A DNA stretch of 26,566 nucleotides, from the NCBI GenBank assembly GCA_030587525.1, contig JAUQYW010000719.1, positions 1 through 26,566 of the forward strand, given 5' to 3'. This document shows, piece after piece, positions 1 to 10,700 of this stretch. The notes beneath the pieces are model-generated. The model was not told the DNA's origin. It worked only from the letters and a program-made list of their open reading frames with translations, and ran no database searches. Numbering within the stretch: the first letter of the stretch is position 1; every line of letters starts with the position of its first letter. Both the position numbers and the translations under genes were made by a program. The stretch is from Candidatus Sigynarchaeota archaeon. Lineage in GTDB: Archaea > Asgardarchaeota > Lokiarchaeia > Sigynarchaeales > Sigynarchaeaceae.

Positions 1-2979
1 CTCGAGAAGATGTTGCAGCGGCGATTCGGACACGTCATTCACGATTTACCATTGCTCGGAACCCAGGATGGCGATCGGGTCATCGACCAGCTCTTAAGTG
101 AAGCGGGTCGTGCTCTGCAGCTTCACCAGCGCGCCGAGCTCGTTGCCAAGTTCTCTCGCGTCGGGTTGCCACTGTATTTGAGATTGATCTTCGAGATCGC
201 CCGCCAATGGAATTCCTACGACCCGCCTGCAACGAACGTGCTGGCGCCGACGGTCGAGGGCGCTATCGGCCAGTTCCTTGACATGGTCTCAGCCAACCAC
301 GTTTCCGGCCTCGTTGATCGTGTACTCGGTTACATCGCATGCGGTCGCCACGGGCTGTCCGAGCAAGAGATCATCGACATTGTCTCATCTGATAAGGATT
401 ACTTTGAGGGCATATTTTTGGCGAACGTGCATCACGCCCTATCCGAGCAACGGTTGCCCTGGATCGCGTGGGCGCGGCTGTATGCGGACCTGGAAGCGTT
501 TCTCACCCGGCGGGGATCGAGCGGGGCCACGACGCTCGTCGTGTTCCACCGGCAATTCGGGAACGCGATTGTACAAAAATTTCTCGGTGATGGCCGTGCG
601 ACCACCCGGCATGCCACGATTGCTCGCTATTTCCTCGGCCAGGCGGATTGGTTCGGGAAGCCGGGGCGTAGCGCGGTGAATGGACGCAAGATGGTGGAGC
701 TGGTGCACCAGCTCGCCCGCGCGGGGATGTATGAGGATCGTGACCGCTTACTCGCCAACATCGGCTTCCTCGAGGCTAAGTGCATAGCCGGGATGGTGGA
801 CGATGCGATCGAGGACTACTTGACTTTCTTGAACACGGACATAGCAAGAGAGCTGCCGCGGCGCAGGGACATAGAACAGATTGCGAAATTCATCACATCG
901 CAGGCTCACATCTTGCGGAAGGAACCCGGGCTGTTTTTACAGCAAGCCATCAACCAGGGCGAGTTTCCCGAGATTGAGGCAATTGCGTGGTCACTTGTTG
1001 TTAACTCAAACCGCCCGGTCATTCACTGGTGCAACAAATCCGCCAGTAGTGACCCGTGTATTTTAACGATGGCTGGACACTCCGGGCAGGTGCACGCGGT
1101 CGCATTCTCGCCCGACGGGAAAAAAATCGTTTCGGGGTCAGAGGACAATTCTCTGAAGCTATGGGATACCCGCACGGGCAGCGAGTTGTGCATGATGACG
1201 GGGCACTCGCACTGGGTGAATACAGTTGCATTCTCGCCAGACGGCGCAATCATCGCCTCCGGGTCGGTTGACAGTAAGGTGAAGCTGTGGGACGCACACA
1301 CAGGGATAGAATTGCGAACACTAGGCGGGGACTTAGATTCTATTTTTTCTGTCAGTAAATCCGTGGAATCAGTTGCATTTTCGCCCGATGGCAGCACACT
1401 TGTCTCGGGATCGAATGACAAGACCCTGAAGCTCTGGGATGCCCGGACGGGCAAGGAGCTGCGCACGCTGTTAGGCCATTCGAGAGATGTAACTTCATGT
1501 TCATTCTCACCCGACGGTTCTACTATCGTTTCGGGGTCATGGGACAAGACCGTGCGGCTCTGGGATGCCCGTACAGGCAAGCAACTACGCAAGATGAAGG
1601 GACACTCGGGCTGCGTGCGGTCGGTTGCATTCTCGCCCGATGGCACTTCGATTGCATCAGCATCTGGAACGAGTGTGACACTGTGGGATATTCGAACAAG
1701 CAAGCAACTGCGCAAGATGAAGGGACACTTGGATTGGGTGAATTCGGTGGTATTCTCGCCCGATAGTTCCACGATCGTTTCGGGGTCGAGCGACAAGACC
1801 GTGAAGCTATGGGATGCACGCACGGGCAAGGAGCTGCTCGCGCTGGCGGGGCACTCGGGCTGCGTGTGGTCAATCGCGTTTTCATCTGATGGGAAGGCCA
1901 TCGCTTCGGGGTCACTCGACAACAATGTGCGACTCTGGGACACTCGCACGGACAAGGAGCTACCCCGAATGAAGGAGTACTCGGGCCGGGTGAATACGGT
2001 CACCTTCTCGCCAGACGGCACCACGATCGCCTCAGGATCGTCCAACGGGGCTGTGCGACTCTGGGAGGTTACGACAGGCAAGGAGCTGCGAACGTTGACG
2101 TGGCACTCGGGCTGGGTGAATAAGGTCGCGTTCTCCCCCGACGGTGCCATGATCATCTCGGCGTCTTCGATGACGGTGAAACTATCGGACATTCAAACGG
2201 GCAAGCAACTGCACAAGATGGCGGTGCGTTCGGACTGGGTGCGTGCGTTCGCATTATCGCGTGACAGTGCTTCGATTGCATTGGCGTCTGGAACGGCAGT
2301 GAAACAGTGGAACATTCGAACGGGTAAGCAGCAGAATATAATGAAGGGGAACTCACTTAATGTAAAGGCCATCGCATTCTCGCCTGACGGCACGTTGATT
2401 GCATTGGCGTCTGGAACGGTAGTGAAACTGTGGGAGACAACGTCGGGCACGGAGCTGCACACGCTGGAGGGGCACTTCGGCTCGGTGTGGTCTGTTGCAT
2501 TCTCCCCTGATGGTACCACTCTCGCCTCGGGGTCGGACGACGGGACCGTGCGGCTCTGGAACGCCCGCGCGGGGAAGGAGGTACACGTGTTAGCGGGGCA
2601 CTCGGGCTGCGTGAGGTCGGTCGTATTCTCTCCCGACGGCACCACGGTCGTTGCCGTTGATTATCCAACCTCATTTCGACCTGAACTCTACACGATAAAG
2701 ATCTGGGAAGTTGGTTCTGGAAATAAGATGCACACTCTGGCAGCACACTCGAAAGAGATCAATGCTGTCGAGTTCTCACCGGATGGCACTATAATCGCTT
2801 CGGGATCGGAAGACAGAACATTGAAGCTTTGGGATTTACGAACGGGGAGTTGTATTGTTACGTATTATGCAAGGGGAAGTATCAATGCCGTGAGGTTCAA
2901 CGCCGGTGGCAAAATCGCCGCGGGCGATGAAAGGGGCTTTGTGCATATTCTGGATGTACTTAATTTCCGATGTACCTAA
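1..2979 (+). CDS. STAND-type NTPase with C-terminal WD40 double propeller (5' end outside window)
   Basis: The frame is open to the left edge, so the first ATG at 10 is probably internal and the NTPase domain itself (P-loop) lies outside the window. The first 330 visible residues are helical and contain a segment around residues 30-70 with a PLYLRLIFEIAR motif, which resembles the winged-helix/C-terminal part of NACHT/TEP1/NPHP3-like STAND ATPases. From about residue 352 to the end there are 14 clear WD40 blades of about 42 residues (GHS..V..VAFSPDG..IASGS.D.TVKLWD pattern) plus a fifteenth degenerate one, enough for two seven-bladed propellers. Blades 5, 9, 10 and 11 share a one-residue deletion and an AS.T.V signature, so variants were copied within the array. 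STAND-WD40 proteins generally act as ligand-triggered switches; the ligand and effector here are unknown. The WD40 assignment is certain; the STAND assignment is likely. Confidence 0.9.
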   Translation, partial: LEKMLQRRFGHVIHDLPLLGTQDGDRVIDQLLSEAGRALQLHQRAELVAKFSRVGLPLYLRLIFEIARQWNSYDPPATNVLAPTVEGAIGQFLDMVSANHVSGLVDRVLGYIACGRHGLSEQEIIDIVSSDKDYFEGIFLANVHHALSEQRLPWIAWARLYADLEAFLTRRGSSGATTLVVFHRQFGNAIVQKFLGDGRATTRHATIARYFLGQADWFGKPGRSAVNGRKMVELVHQLARAGMYEDRDRLLANIGFLEAKCIAGMVDDAIEDYLTFLNTDIARELPRRRDIEQIAKFITSQAHILRKEPGLFLQQAINQGEFPEIEAIAWSLVVNSNRPVIHWCNKSASSDPCILTMAGHSGQVHAVAFSPDGKKIVSGSEDNSLKLWDTRTGSELCMMTGHSHWVNTVAFSPDGAIIASGSVDSKVKLWDAHTGIELRTLGGDLDSIFSVSKSVESVAFSPDGSTLVSGSNDKTLKLWDARTGKELRTLLGHSRDVTSCSFSPDGSTIVSGSWDKTVRLWDARTGKQLRKMKGHSGCVRSVAFSPDGTSIASASGTSVTLWDIRTSKQLRKMKGHLDWVNSVVFSPDSSTIVSGSSDKTVKLWDARTGKELLALAGHSGCVWSIAFSSDGKAIASGSLDNNVRLWDTRTDKELPRMKEYSGRVNTVTFSPDGTTIASGSSNGAVRLWEVTTGKELRTLTWHSGWVNKVAFSPDGAMIISASSMTVKLSDIQTGKQLHKMAVRSDWVRAFALSRDSASIALASGTAVKQWNIRTGKQQNIMKGNSLNVKAIAFSPDGTLIALASGTVVKLWETTSGTELHTLEGHFGSVWSVAFSPDGTTLASGSDDGTVRLWNARAGKEVHVLAGHSGCVRSVVFSPDGTTVVAVDYPTSFRPELYTIKIWEVGSGNKMHTLAAHSKEINAVEFSPDGTIIASGSEDRTLKLWDLRTGSCIVTYYARGSINAVRFNAGGKIAAGDERGFVHILDVLNFRCT

Positions 2980-3039
2980 TCAAAATGTGAAGGCGAATCA
3001 CGCAGTGAAGAGCACGGGAACTTAACTTTCTCTAATTAA

Positions 3040-3258
3040 TTCAATTTTATCTTTGTAGACACGCGAAGAGGAGCTTGTCTTGAACCGTTTAAATTACCAG
3101 ATCCCTTGCTTGGCGTATATCTTGAACCGTTTAAATTACCAGCAGATTTACAGTTCCTAATCGGTCGCATACAGGCTATCATCAAACCCGAAAATTCGGA
3201 TTTTCAAATTCTTGACAAGTTAATCGACAATCTGAAGGATATTCTATCCGTTAAATAA
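3040..3258 (+). pseudogene. C-terminal remnant of an unrecognised gene with a duplicated LEPFKLP motif
   Basis: An open frame without a start codon runs from just after a stop (3037-3039) to a TAA at 3256-3258. It reads as credible protein: two copies of LEPFKLP 14 codons apart, followed by an amphipathic helical tail ending in KLIDNLKDILSVK. The duplication is a 23-nt perfect direct repeat (3078-3100 and 3120-3142). No start codon or ribosome site is visible, so this is most likely the 3' end of a broken gene, lying 60 bp downstream of the WD40 gene. A related stretch reading LFKLPADI-stop recurs at about 14268-14301. The protein family is not recognised. Confidence 0.4.
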
Positions 3259-3274
3259 GATAAATAGGAAATCC

Positions 3275-3387
3275 CGTTTCTTTGTGCATCCTTTAGCCTT
3301 GTGCGTGATCGTTTGATAGAAATTCCGATGGAATGATGGAGATCTCGTTTCTTTGTGCATCCTTTAGCCTTGTGCGTGATCGTTTGA
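3275..3387. repeat. 42-nt perfect direct repeat pair upstream of a promoter
   Basis: The same 42 bases occur at 3275-3316 and 3346-3387, with 29 unrelated bases between them (period 71). The second copy ends 9 bp before the TATA box of the membrane-protein gene. The flanks are also similar (GAAATCCC against GAGATCTC). They could be regulator sites or a recent local duplication. Two copies are too few to call a CRISPR. Confidence 0.85.
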
Positions 3388-3396
3388 ACCCATTCA

Positions 3397-3406
3397 CTTA
3401 TATACC
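3397..3406 (+). promoter_or_regulatory. TATA box of the small membrane-protein gene
   Basis: CTTATATACC is an archaeal TATA box 40 bp upstream of the ATG at 3446, which would put transcription start near 3425-3430. A purine-rich AAAGAGGA ribosome site lies about 6 nt before the ATG. Confidence 0.6.
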
Positions 3407-3445
3407 TTCACGAACGTGATATGATAATCAAAAAAGAGGAACAGC

Positions 3446-4063
3446 ATGTTAAAAAATGAGATCAGGGCAATGATATCGGGAATTGCGGGTGGAATTGTTC
3501 TTATTCTTTCAGTTCCGTATGCGTTTTATGCAGCCTCTCAACTTGGCGGCGTTCCAATAGAGCAAATCATATCCGCAGCAGGACCCCTTGCGACGCCTAA
3601 TGTCTGGGGTGGAAGTATGCTCATCATTTATGGGATCCTTTCTGGAATCAAGATCACCAAGGGTTGCGGTGTTTGGATGATAATTACGGGGTTGCTCGCC
3701 ATTTTCGTTTCCTTCTTGTCATTAGGGGGGTTTGTCGGAGCTATTGGGGGAATTCTGGGGTGTGTTGGCGGAGTCAATGCTCTTGCACAAGTTCTCCCCG
3801 AAGAAGAAGTCGCTAAGCGAGCAGGTAAAAAAATACCACGGATTTATTGGATCGACGGGTTCATCATCCCGGGCTCGATAATAGCGGATTTTATTGCAAG
3901 TGCCTTGATCGTTCACTATACGATTGCCCCTACCACGTTTCCAGATCCTGGTACCATGTACGCTTTCTTTTGCATATTAATAATCGGAATCATCTTGATT
4001 TCCATCGGGATTATAATCGGCATTTACAAATCAAGAACGAAAGGAGAATCACAAGGCATCTAA
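3446..4063 (+). CDS. small polytopic membrane protein, function unknown
   Basis: This 205-residue protein has about five hydrophobic segments: near residues 8-30, 53-70, 74-94, a Gly-rich stretch 92-112, then 137-158 and 170-192. A short charged loop (PEEEVAKRAGKKIPR) separates the first group from the last two helices. There are no catalytic motifs; it resembles generic small integral membrane proteins of the DUF4064 kind, but I do not recognise a family. The start is supported by an AAAGAGGA ribosome site and by the TATA box at 3397. Its last 15 bases overlap, tail to tail, the small gene on the opposite strand. It stands alone, not in an operon. Confidence 0.8.
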   Translation: MLKNEIRAMISGIAGGIVLILSVPYAFYAASQLGGVPIEQIISAAGPLATPNVWGGSMLIIYGILSGIKITKGCGVWMIITGLLAIFVSFLSLGGFVGAIGGILGCVGGVNALAQVLPEEEVAKRAGKKIPRIYWIDGFIIPGSIIADFIASALIVHYTIAPTTFPDPGTMYAFFCILIIGIILISIGIIIGIYKSRTKGESQGI

Positions 4064-4225
4064 TCTGGCCAGGGCACCTTGGACCCATTCAGCGAGTCTT
4101 ATTTTGTTCGTGCCTAGTTTTAAAGTCTCTATGCCTCGCATAATCTCCTTCGATTTACTTGCACCTGCAACCCGGGATACGTTCCCTTCTAATTCTTTTA
4201 CCATATCCAGTTGTTTTTGCGTCAT
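4049..4225 (-). CDS. small hypothetical helical protein (58 aa)
   Basis: The product is a short, well-balanced protein (starts MTQKQLDMVKELEGNV, ends VQGALARLDAL) predicted to be mostly amphipathic helix, with a charge pattern unlike a shadow frame. The ATG at 4225 is preferred over an in-frame GTG at 4234 because GGGGTGA sits about 6 nt upstream of the ATG. It converges on the membrane-protein gene and overlaps its 3' end by 15 bp. It has no cysteine or metal motif and no family is recognised. It could be the remaining end of a longer gene, but the start signals argue for a genuine small gene. Confidence 0.55.
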   Translation of the reverse strand: MTQKQLDMVKELEGNVSRVAGASKSKEIMRGIETLKLGTNKIRLAEWVQGALARLDAL

Positions 4226-4567
4226 GAAGTTCACCCCGTGCTTGTTTCACAAGAAAAGGTGTGACGTTGAAGTCATGAAATGATTCCGCCTTGATAATGC
4301 TACCAGGTACAGCGAATTTCTAAACCATCGTGTTCGTGAAGGTCCCGACGGGGTGCTCGTCGATTTCACCCATCACGGTACCGGGCGCACATTCACGACA
4401 TGTAATTCCATTAACGGTAAAAAACCCGGAGAATCGAGTTCAATGATTGGCGTGACATTGGAGGCCGGATGCAACAGACCAGGAAAGATAGAATAATTCC
4501 CACTACTATATCAAACCCGCATACACCGAAATTGGATTTAATTAACAGAACAAGGTTCCTAACAATA
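4226..4567. other. intergenic stretch with no confident gene
   Basis: No start-supported ORF is present. A + strand frame of about 75 codons (4292-4495) without a start codon reads plausibly (for instance FLNHRV followed by DGVLVDFTHHGTG) and a minus frame of about 38 codons has a CREC motif. Either could be a decayed gene, but neither is convincing. A 12-base motif at 4332-4343 is the inverted copy of 3404-3415. Confidence 0.4.
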
Positions 4568-4602
4568 ATTATAAATACGTAACATATGTGTCATTATATA
4601 AG
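4568..4602 (+). promoter_or_regulatory. tandem TATA-like elements for surface protein 1
   Basis: Two TATA-like sites occur close together, TTATAAATAC (about 4569-4578) and CATTATATAAGG (4592-4603). The second would start transcription near 4625, at the beginning of a GC-rich leader of about 150 nt. Confidence 0.5.
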
Positions 4603-4610
4603 GACAACTT

Positions 4611-4765
4611 GCCACGCGACGCCACCACGCGTCGACTGGCCGCGAACGGAGAAGAAATCGCGTGCCCGCTTGCATTCTAGCGGCGCGGTTGAATGGGGAA
4701 TGGCTCATCCGCGGCAATGCTCGACATCGCGGGGCGATCGTATGATTGCACGATATACTAGGTGA
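4611..4765 (+). promoter_or_regulatory. GC-rich, structured 5' leader of surface protein 1
   Basis: This segment is much richer in GC than the AT-rich spacer before it and does not read as a gene with a start. It contains a perfect 6-bp hairpin (CGACGC, six-base loop, GCGTCG; 4617-4634) and a second stem CGCGA/TCGCG (4641-4662). AGGTGA at 4760-4765 is the ribosome site for the ATG at 4774. It may be a regulatory leader or a small RNA; no known riboswitch was recognised. Confidence 0.35.
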
Positions 4766-4773
4766 ATCTATAG

Positions 4774-7700
4774 ATGAAACTCACATCCGTTTTCTACAAG
4801 CAGAAAGGCGCGATGGCGACCATCGCGCTCGCTACTACGGTCCTGGTCATGCTTGTACCTGGTCTCATCATGGAGCCAGCCAGGCCCGTTCACGACATCC
4901 TGGGGCAATATGATCCCGGGACCATCGCGGCATCCGACTGGGGCCTCTACGGCGCCAACCTCGGCATTTCTTCCCCGACACCCGTGCCGAACTACGTCGT
5001 CCGACTCAACTTGCCAGCCTCGTTCAATTACGGCGCTTGCTTGGCCGGTGGAGACGACATCCGGTTTTTCGACGCTGTCAACACTTCGCTCTCGTACTGG
5101 ATCGAATCATGGGTCGTTGGCGGAATATCTACGATTTGGATAAAGATACCCGTGACAGGGACGAACCAGATCACCATGCGTTACGGGAAAGCTTCGGCCC
5201 CCGCGGCGTCCAGCGGCGTCTCCACCTTCCAATTTTTCGACGACTTCACGGGATCCAGCCTGAACGCGTCCAAGTGGACCTCCTACACTGACACGTACAG
5301 CACGATGTCCGTCTCGGGCGGGCTGCTTCACGTCGTGTCGGATACACCTTCGGATTGGATCGCGATCACGCTCGTTGGTTTTCACGACACTACTATTACT
5401 TCTGGTGCCGCGTTTGGAACTAACTACAATAATGGCATCCGCTTAGGGACCATGGATACTGTCGCCACGCAAGTGGCTGGCGTGCAAACGACAACGACCC
5501 ACGCCCTCTCCAACCGGACATTCACGGCCGAGATCAAGTGGATCAACAGCAGCCGCGCCGAGTTCTACGACAACGATGCCTTGTTCGCTACCCATACCAC
5601 GAACGTACCACCAGGGCCTCTCCCGTTACGATTGCTAACGGGTGACCGCGAAGCTGGTCCGGGGACGCATTATGGAGCCTATGTCACCAGCGTGAATACT
5701 TCAATAGGGGTGCCGGGCAAGGCCATGCGGATGAATTATTATACCCAGCAAGGCGTCACCGGCGTCGTTTCCAGGTCCGATTACAACTGGGTGTTCGTCC
5801 GATCCGTCGTTGCAAACGATCCCGTGGCTTACATCAACAACTTCGTGCCCACCCTTACTTCTGGCAAGATCACGCCCACGACGGGTTCCCAAGCCACCCC
5901 GTTCAACTTCTCGGTTACTTTCACGGATGGGGATAATATCGCTCCCGACACCATTTGGGTGAACGTGAACGGAGCCATCCATTCCTTGGCGAAAACCAAC
6001 CCGTCCGACTTGATTTATTCCGACGGGTGCCGGTACAGTTGGATGGGATACTTGCAACCAGGTTCGTATAGTTATTACTTCAGATGCCAGCAGGGCGCGT
6101 TGCTCGTGTCCACGACCACGTGGTCCAATTTGACCGTGACGGAAACTAATAGCTTCACTCCGCAATTGCTCAACACAGCGTTTACTCCATCAATCGGCAA
6201 AAACACGACCACGTTTACATTCACCACCGAATATCGTGACGCGGACAACAACCATCCCGACAGCATAAACATCAACATCGGTGCGGCGGTGGTGCCAATG
6301 ATCGAGGTGAATCCCGCAGACACGAACGCGATGGATGGTAAGGTCTACCGGTACCAAACTACGCTTGATTGGGGCGATTACATTTTCAAGATTGATTGTT
6401 TCGACGGAGCTCGTTCCAACACGACCGGTTGGCTCCCTGGACCGGTAGTGGACCCTTTTTACCGGTTCCACAACCAAACCTTGTTTTCCGATAATTTCGA
6501 GAGCGGTTTGGCAAAATGGTCGACAGTCACGGGCGCGTGGCACGTGTCGAACCCTGCGGGATCATATAATGCCTATCGTTCGCCAACGCACTCCGTCTGG
6601 TGTGGATCTGAAGCCACGGGGTTATACCCGAACAGCCATGCTGCGGAACTCGTCTCGATGCCGATTGATGTATCCATCGTCGATAGCGCTTATCTCGAGT
6701 TCTTCCACTATCAGACTACCGAGGCCGGTTGGGATTATTGCGCTGTTTACGTGCGCCAGAACGCGGGTGCCTGGATCCAGCTTTATAGAGTCGCCGGGAA
6801 CGTGGCGTGGGAGAAACGAACTTACAACCTCTCGTCTTATTGTGGGCCTGGGAACACTATTGAGATACGATTCTATTTCACTTCCGATCCCACGGTCAAC
6901 TATCGCGGGTGGTACGTGGATGACGTGCAGGTTTACACGAATAAAATTCCCGTTTTGTCAACGCTGGTTAACCCGGCAAATAGTTCTAGTGTATTCACTG
7001 GAAATAACGAGTTCGAATGGACTAACGTGGAATACACGGATCTTCCGATCAATTACACGCTCCAGATCGCAACCTCGTCTGCTTTCACGACCGTCCTCCA
7101 GCAAATCGAACACATCCCCGAGACGTCCGGCACAACCACTACCGTGGTGTCCATCGCAAACACCGGGACCCAGTGGTGGCGCGTGCGTGCTACCGTCAAT
7201 AATATGAACGATACGTGGTCAGCTCCCTTCACTTTCACGGCCACTTTGGCACCCGAGGCCTACATCACCAGCCCGCTCAACCAGACCTACGCATCCGCGA
7301 CTTGTACCCTCACCTTGACGGGCAACCCATCCACTAATTCCATCATCTACAACGTGTTCAACCACACGAGCATGTCGTGGAAGTACGGCACCAACCAGAC
7401 GTATGTGGGTTCTGGGCCGCTCTCCCTGTCCGAGGGCGTGTTTACCATCTACGCGTGGGGCAGGACGGCGAGCTTATTTGTCCAACAGGTCCCGACGACG
7501 CGCACGCTCACGATCGACGTTACCTCCCCCGTGGTGACAATCCTGGCACCCTCCAACAACACCACATATAGCACCTCGACGCTAGGCATCGACGTGACAG
7601 CGATCGACACCGTGAGCCCCATCAGCAGGATCTGGTTCAACTTCTGGGATGTCGACCTGGCCTCGTGGGTGTATGGCACGAACCAGAGCTTCACGGGGTA

Positions 7701-10700
7701 CACGACCAGGAGCCTGGCGGATGGAGCATACAGATTCTTCGCGTGGGCAAATGACTCGGTAAACCACGTCTCGTCGGCACGCCACGAGATCAACATTAAT
7801 ACTTTGGCGCCAGTTGTTGATAATCCCACAGATTTCTTGTTCATGCAGAACCAGACAAGCGTCTACATCCAATGGACAATTACGGAAGTATTCCCGGATG
7901 ACTACCGGGTGCTCCGGAACGGCGTTCAGATCATCTCGTGGACTCCGTATTTGAGCGGGGTGCCAGTGGACGTTGCTATTGACACCAATATCGGCCTGGG
8001 AATATGGAACTATACCATTCTCTACAGGGACGCATTTGGCATGAACGGCGTGCCAGACACGGTCCTCATCACTGTCAATGACTATCCTTGGATCACCGCT
8101 CCGCCTGCTGATCGGATGGTGATTCAGAACGCCACGGGTGAGACGATCTTGTGGACCATCCTTGATAGCTACCCAGGAACTGGCCTGTGGGAAGTGTTCC
8201 TCGAAGGAACTCCTTTCATAGGAGGGTCATTCAACACGGGAATACCCGTATCTGCTCCCATCTACACGAATATCGGCACGGGCACATGGAACTACACTAT
8301 CGAATATATAGACGCATATGGATACTTCGGTATTCAAGATACGGTCTTGATCACTATCACCGGGAACCCGATTGCAACAAGTGCGCCATTGGGAGGGGCG
8401 GTCGTACTGCAAAACTCCACCTACCAGATTAACTGGACCCTCACCTCCCCGGCCGGCCCCGGGCAATACCGGGTCCTTCGGAACGGCAGCACGATTGTTG
8501 GCTGGTCGCCGTGGGGTGCGAATCCCGCGAGCATCGGTGTACTCGTGAATACGAACGGGGGATTAAGATTCTTTAATTACACGATAGAATTCAACAGCTC
8601 GACCGGATTATACGGCAACCCGAACACGGTCATCATCGCTGTGAACGATGTGCCGGCTATCCTGTTACCACCAGGGGATGTCATAGTCCTCCGAAACGCG
8701 ACCAGCCAGACGATCTCGTGGACCATCATCGACGTCTTGACCGGTACAGGACCATACATGATCTTCCGGAACAGCGCGAACATCACGGGCGTGCTCTTCT
8801 ACACGTCAGGCGTGCCGGTCTCGATAGGCATCAACACGAACATCGGCCTAGGAACATTCATCTACACGATCATGTACGGCGATATGTTCGGGACGCTCGG
8901 GACGAATGACAGCGTGAACGTGGTCGTCAACGATGTGCCCATTGCGAACACCCCCTTTCCTGATCGCCACTATGCAGCGAACGAGACGGGGCAGACCATG
9001 CAGTGGGTTATCACGGACGGTATCGGCGGGACCGGACAATACGTGGTGCGGGTGAACGGAACCATCTACACGAGCGGGACGTGGTGGAGCGGCGTTACCT
9101 TCCTTGTCCCAGTCAACACGAACATGGGATTCGGCATGTGGGAGTACACGGTGGCCTACAACGACACCTACAACCAGGCCGGGCTTGTAAAAACAGTGAC
9201 CGTGTATATCGAGGACATCCCCCGATCGACACACCCGGCAAACCAAGCCGTGCTCGTGAATTCGCCTGGACACGTGATAACGTGGACGATCACCGACGCG
9301 ACGGGACCTGGATACTACCGGGTGCTGCGGAACAGCAGCATTGTCGTCGTAAACTGGGCGTCATGGGTTGTTGGGATGCCATTCAACGCGCCCATCCAGA
9401 CAGCTGTCGCGTACGGCACGTGGAGGTACACCCTCGAATACAACAACTCCGCCGGCCGCATCGGCACCTCCGACGACGTGGACGTGCTCGTGGAAGATTT
9501 ACCTGTTGCAACACCCTCAGGATCACCGCCGGACACGTACCAGAACGTCACCGCGGGCCCGGTCATCTCGTGGACCATCACGGACAGGTTCGGCAGCGGC
9601 TTCTACAGGATACTTCGCAACACCACCAGCATCACTGGCTGGCTCCCGTGGATCAACAACGTGGTCATCAACCAGGTCGTTTCGACGATTGCAGGTATCG
9701 GGAGTTTCGCCTACACGATCCAGTACAACGACTCGAACGGGTTTACAGGTACGGCCAATACGATTATGGCCAAAATATTACAAGACACGGCGGCCCCAGG
9801 GATTTCCGATCCTACGATCGATGCACTCCAGGTCTTTTCAACACCCGTGACCGTCACTTGTAACGTCACCGAAACCCAGAGCGGTGTAGGAACCGTGCGA
9901 GTCTTCTATTCGGTCAACGGCACGAGCAGCTTCACGCCGGTGGCCATGAGCTTCGTCTCCGGCGCGATGTACTCGGGCCAGATTCCGACGCAAGGAGTGA
10001 TTTCGACCGTGTACTACTACTTCCAGGCGGTGGACCGTGCTGGGAACGCGAGGGTGGAGAACAACGCGAGCAGTTATTACATGTACCACCTCAACTTCTT
10101 GCCACCAGGCGCGTATGTCCTCGAATTCATGGTACCCGTTCACATCACCGTGAATATTGTCGTGGAGACGAGCGGCCGGATCACGTTGGCCTCGTTCATA
10201 GGCGCTACGGTCCAGGATGCTTTGAACATGTCTACCACTACGGTTGCATTCAACCTTGCATTCACCGGCGGCGTGTTCACGTCGATGACAATCACGGCTT
10301 ACTTCACGGGTGGCCAATACACGGCTGCCGACCTTGTTGTCTTCCACGAGGTGGATGGCACGTGGTACGAGGTGACCCCCAGCAGCATCAATGTGGTTGG
10401 CGGGTCCATCACCTTCCCCGTGGCGAGTTTGTCCAGGTTCGTGGTCGGTATCAGGGTAACGACAGGATTTGACATCATTCAGTTCCTCAAGGATAACTGG
10501 TTGCTGGTTGTCTTGATCATGGTCGGTGCTGTGCTCGGCATCACGGGTGCGGCGGTTGCATCGAGGCGGAAGAAGTCAGTGGCGAAAGCTTCGGGGCAGA
10601 AGGCCATGCCGGGGAAGATAGTGATGACTCCCGCGTGGATGCGAGAAGCGAAGCTTCGGGCACTCAACACCCCCCCAAAGCAACCGGAAGTCGTTGCCAA

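Noticed and set aside
1023..2192. 389-codon open frame on the minus strand within the WD40 gene
   Set aside because: Shadow of the WD40 repeats: its sequence repeats with the same period as the blades and has biased composition.
3275..3387. CRISPR array
   Set aside because: Only two repeat copies of 42 nt, no further units, no Cas genes in the window.
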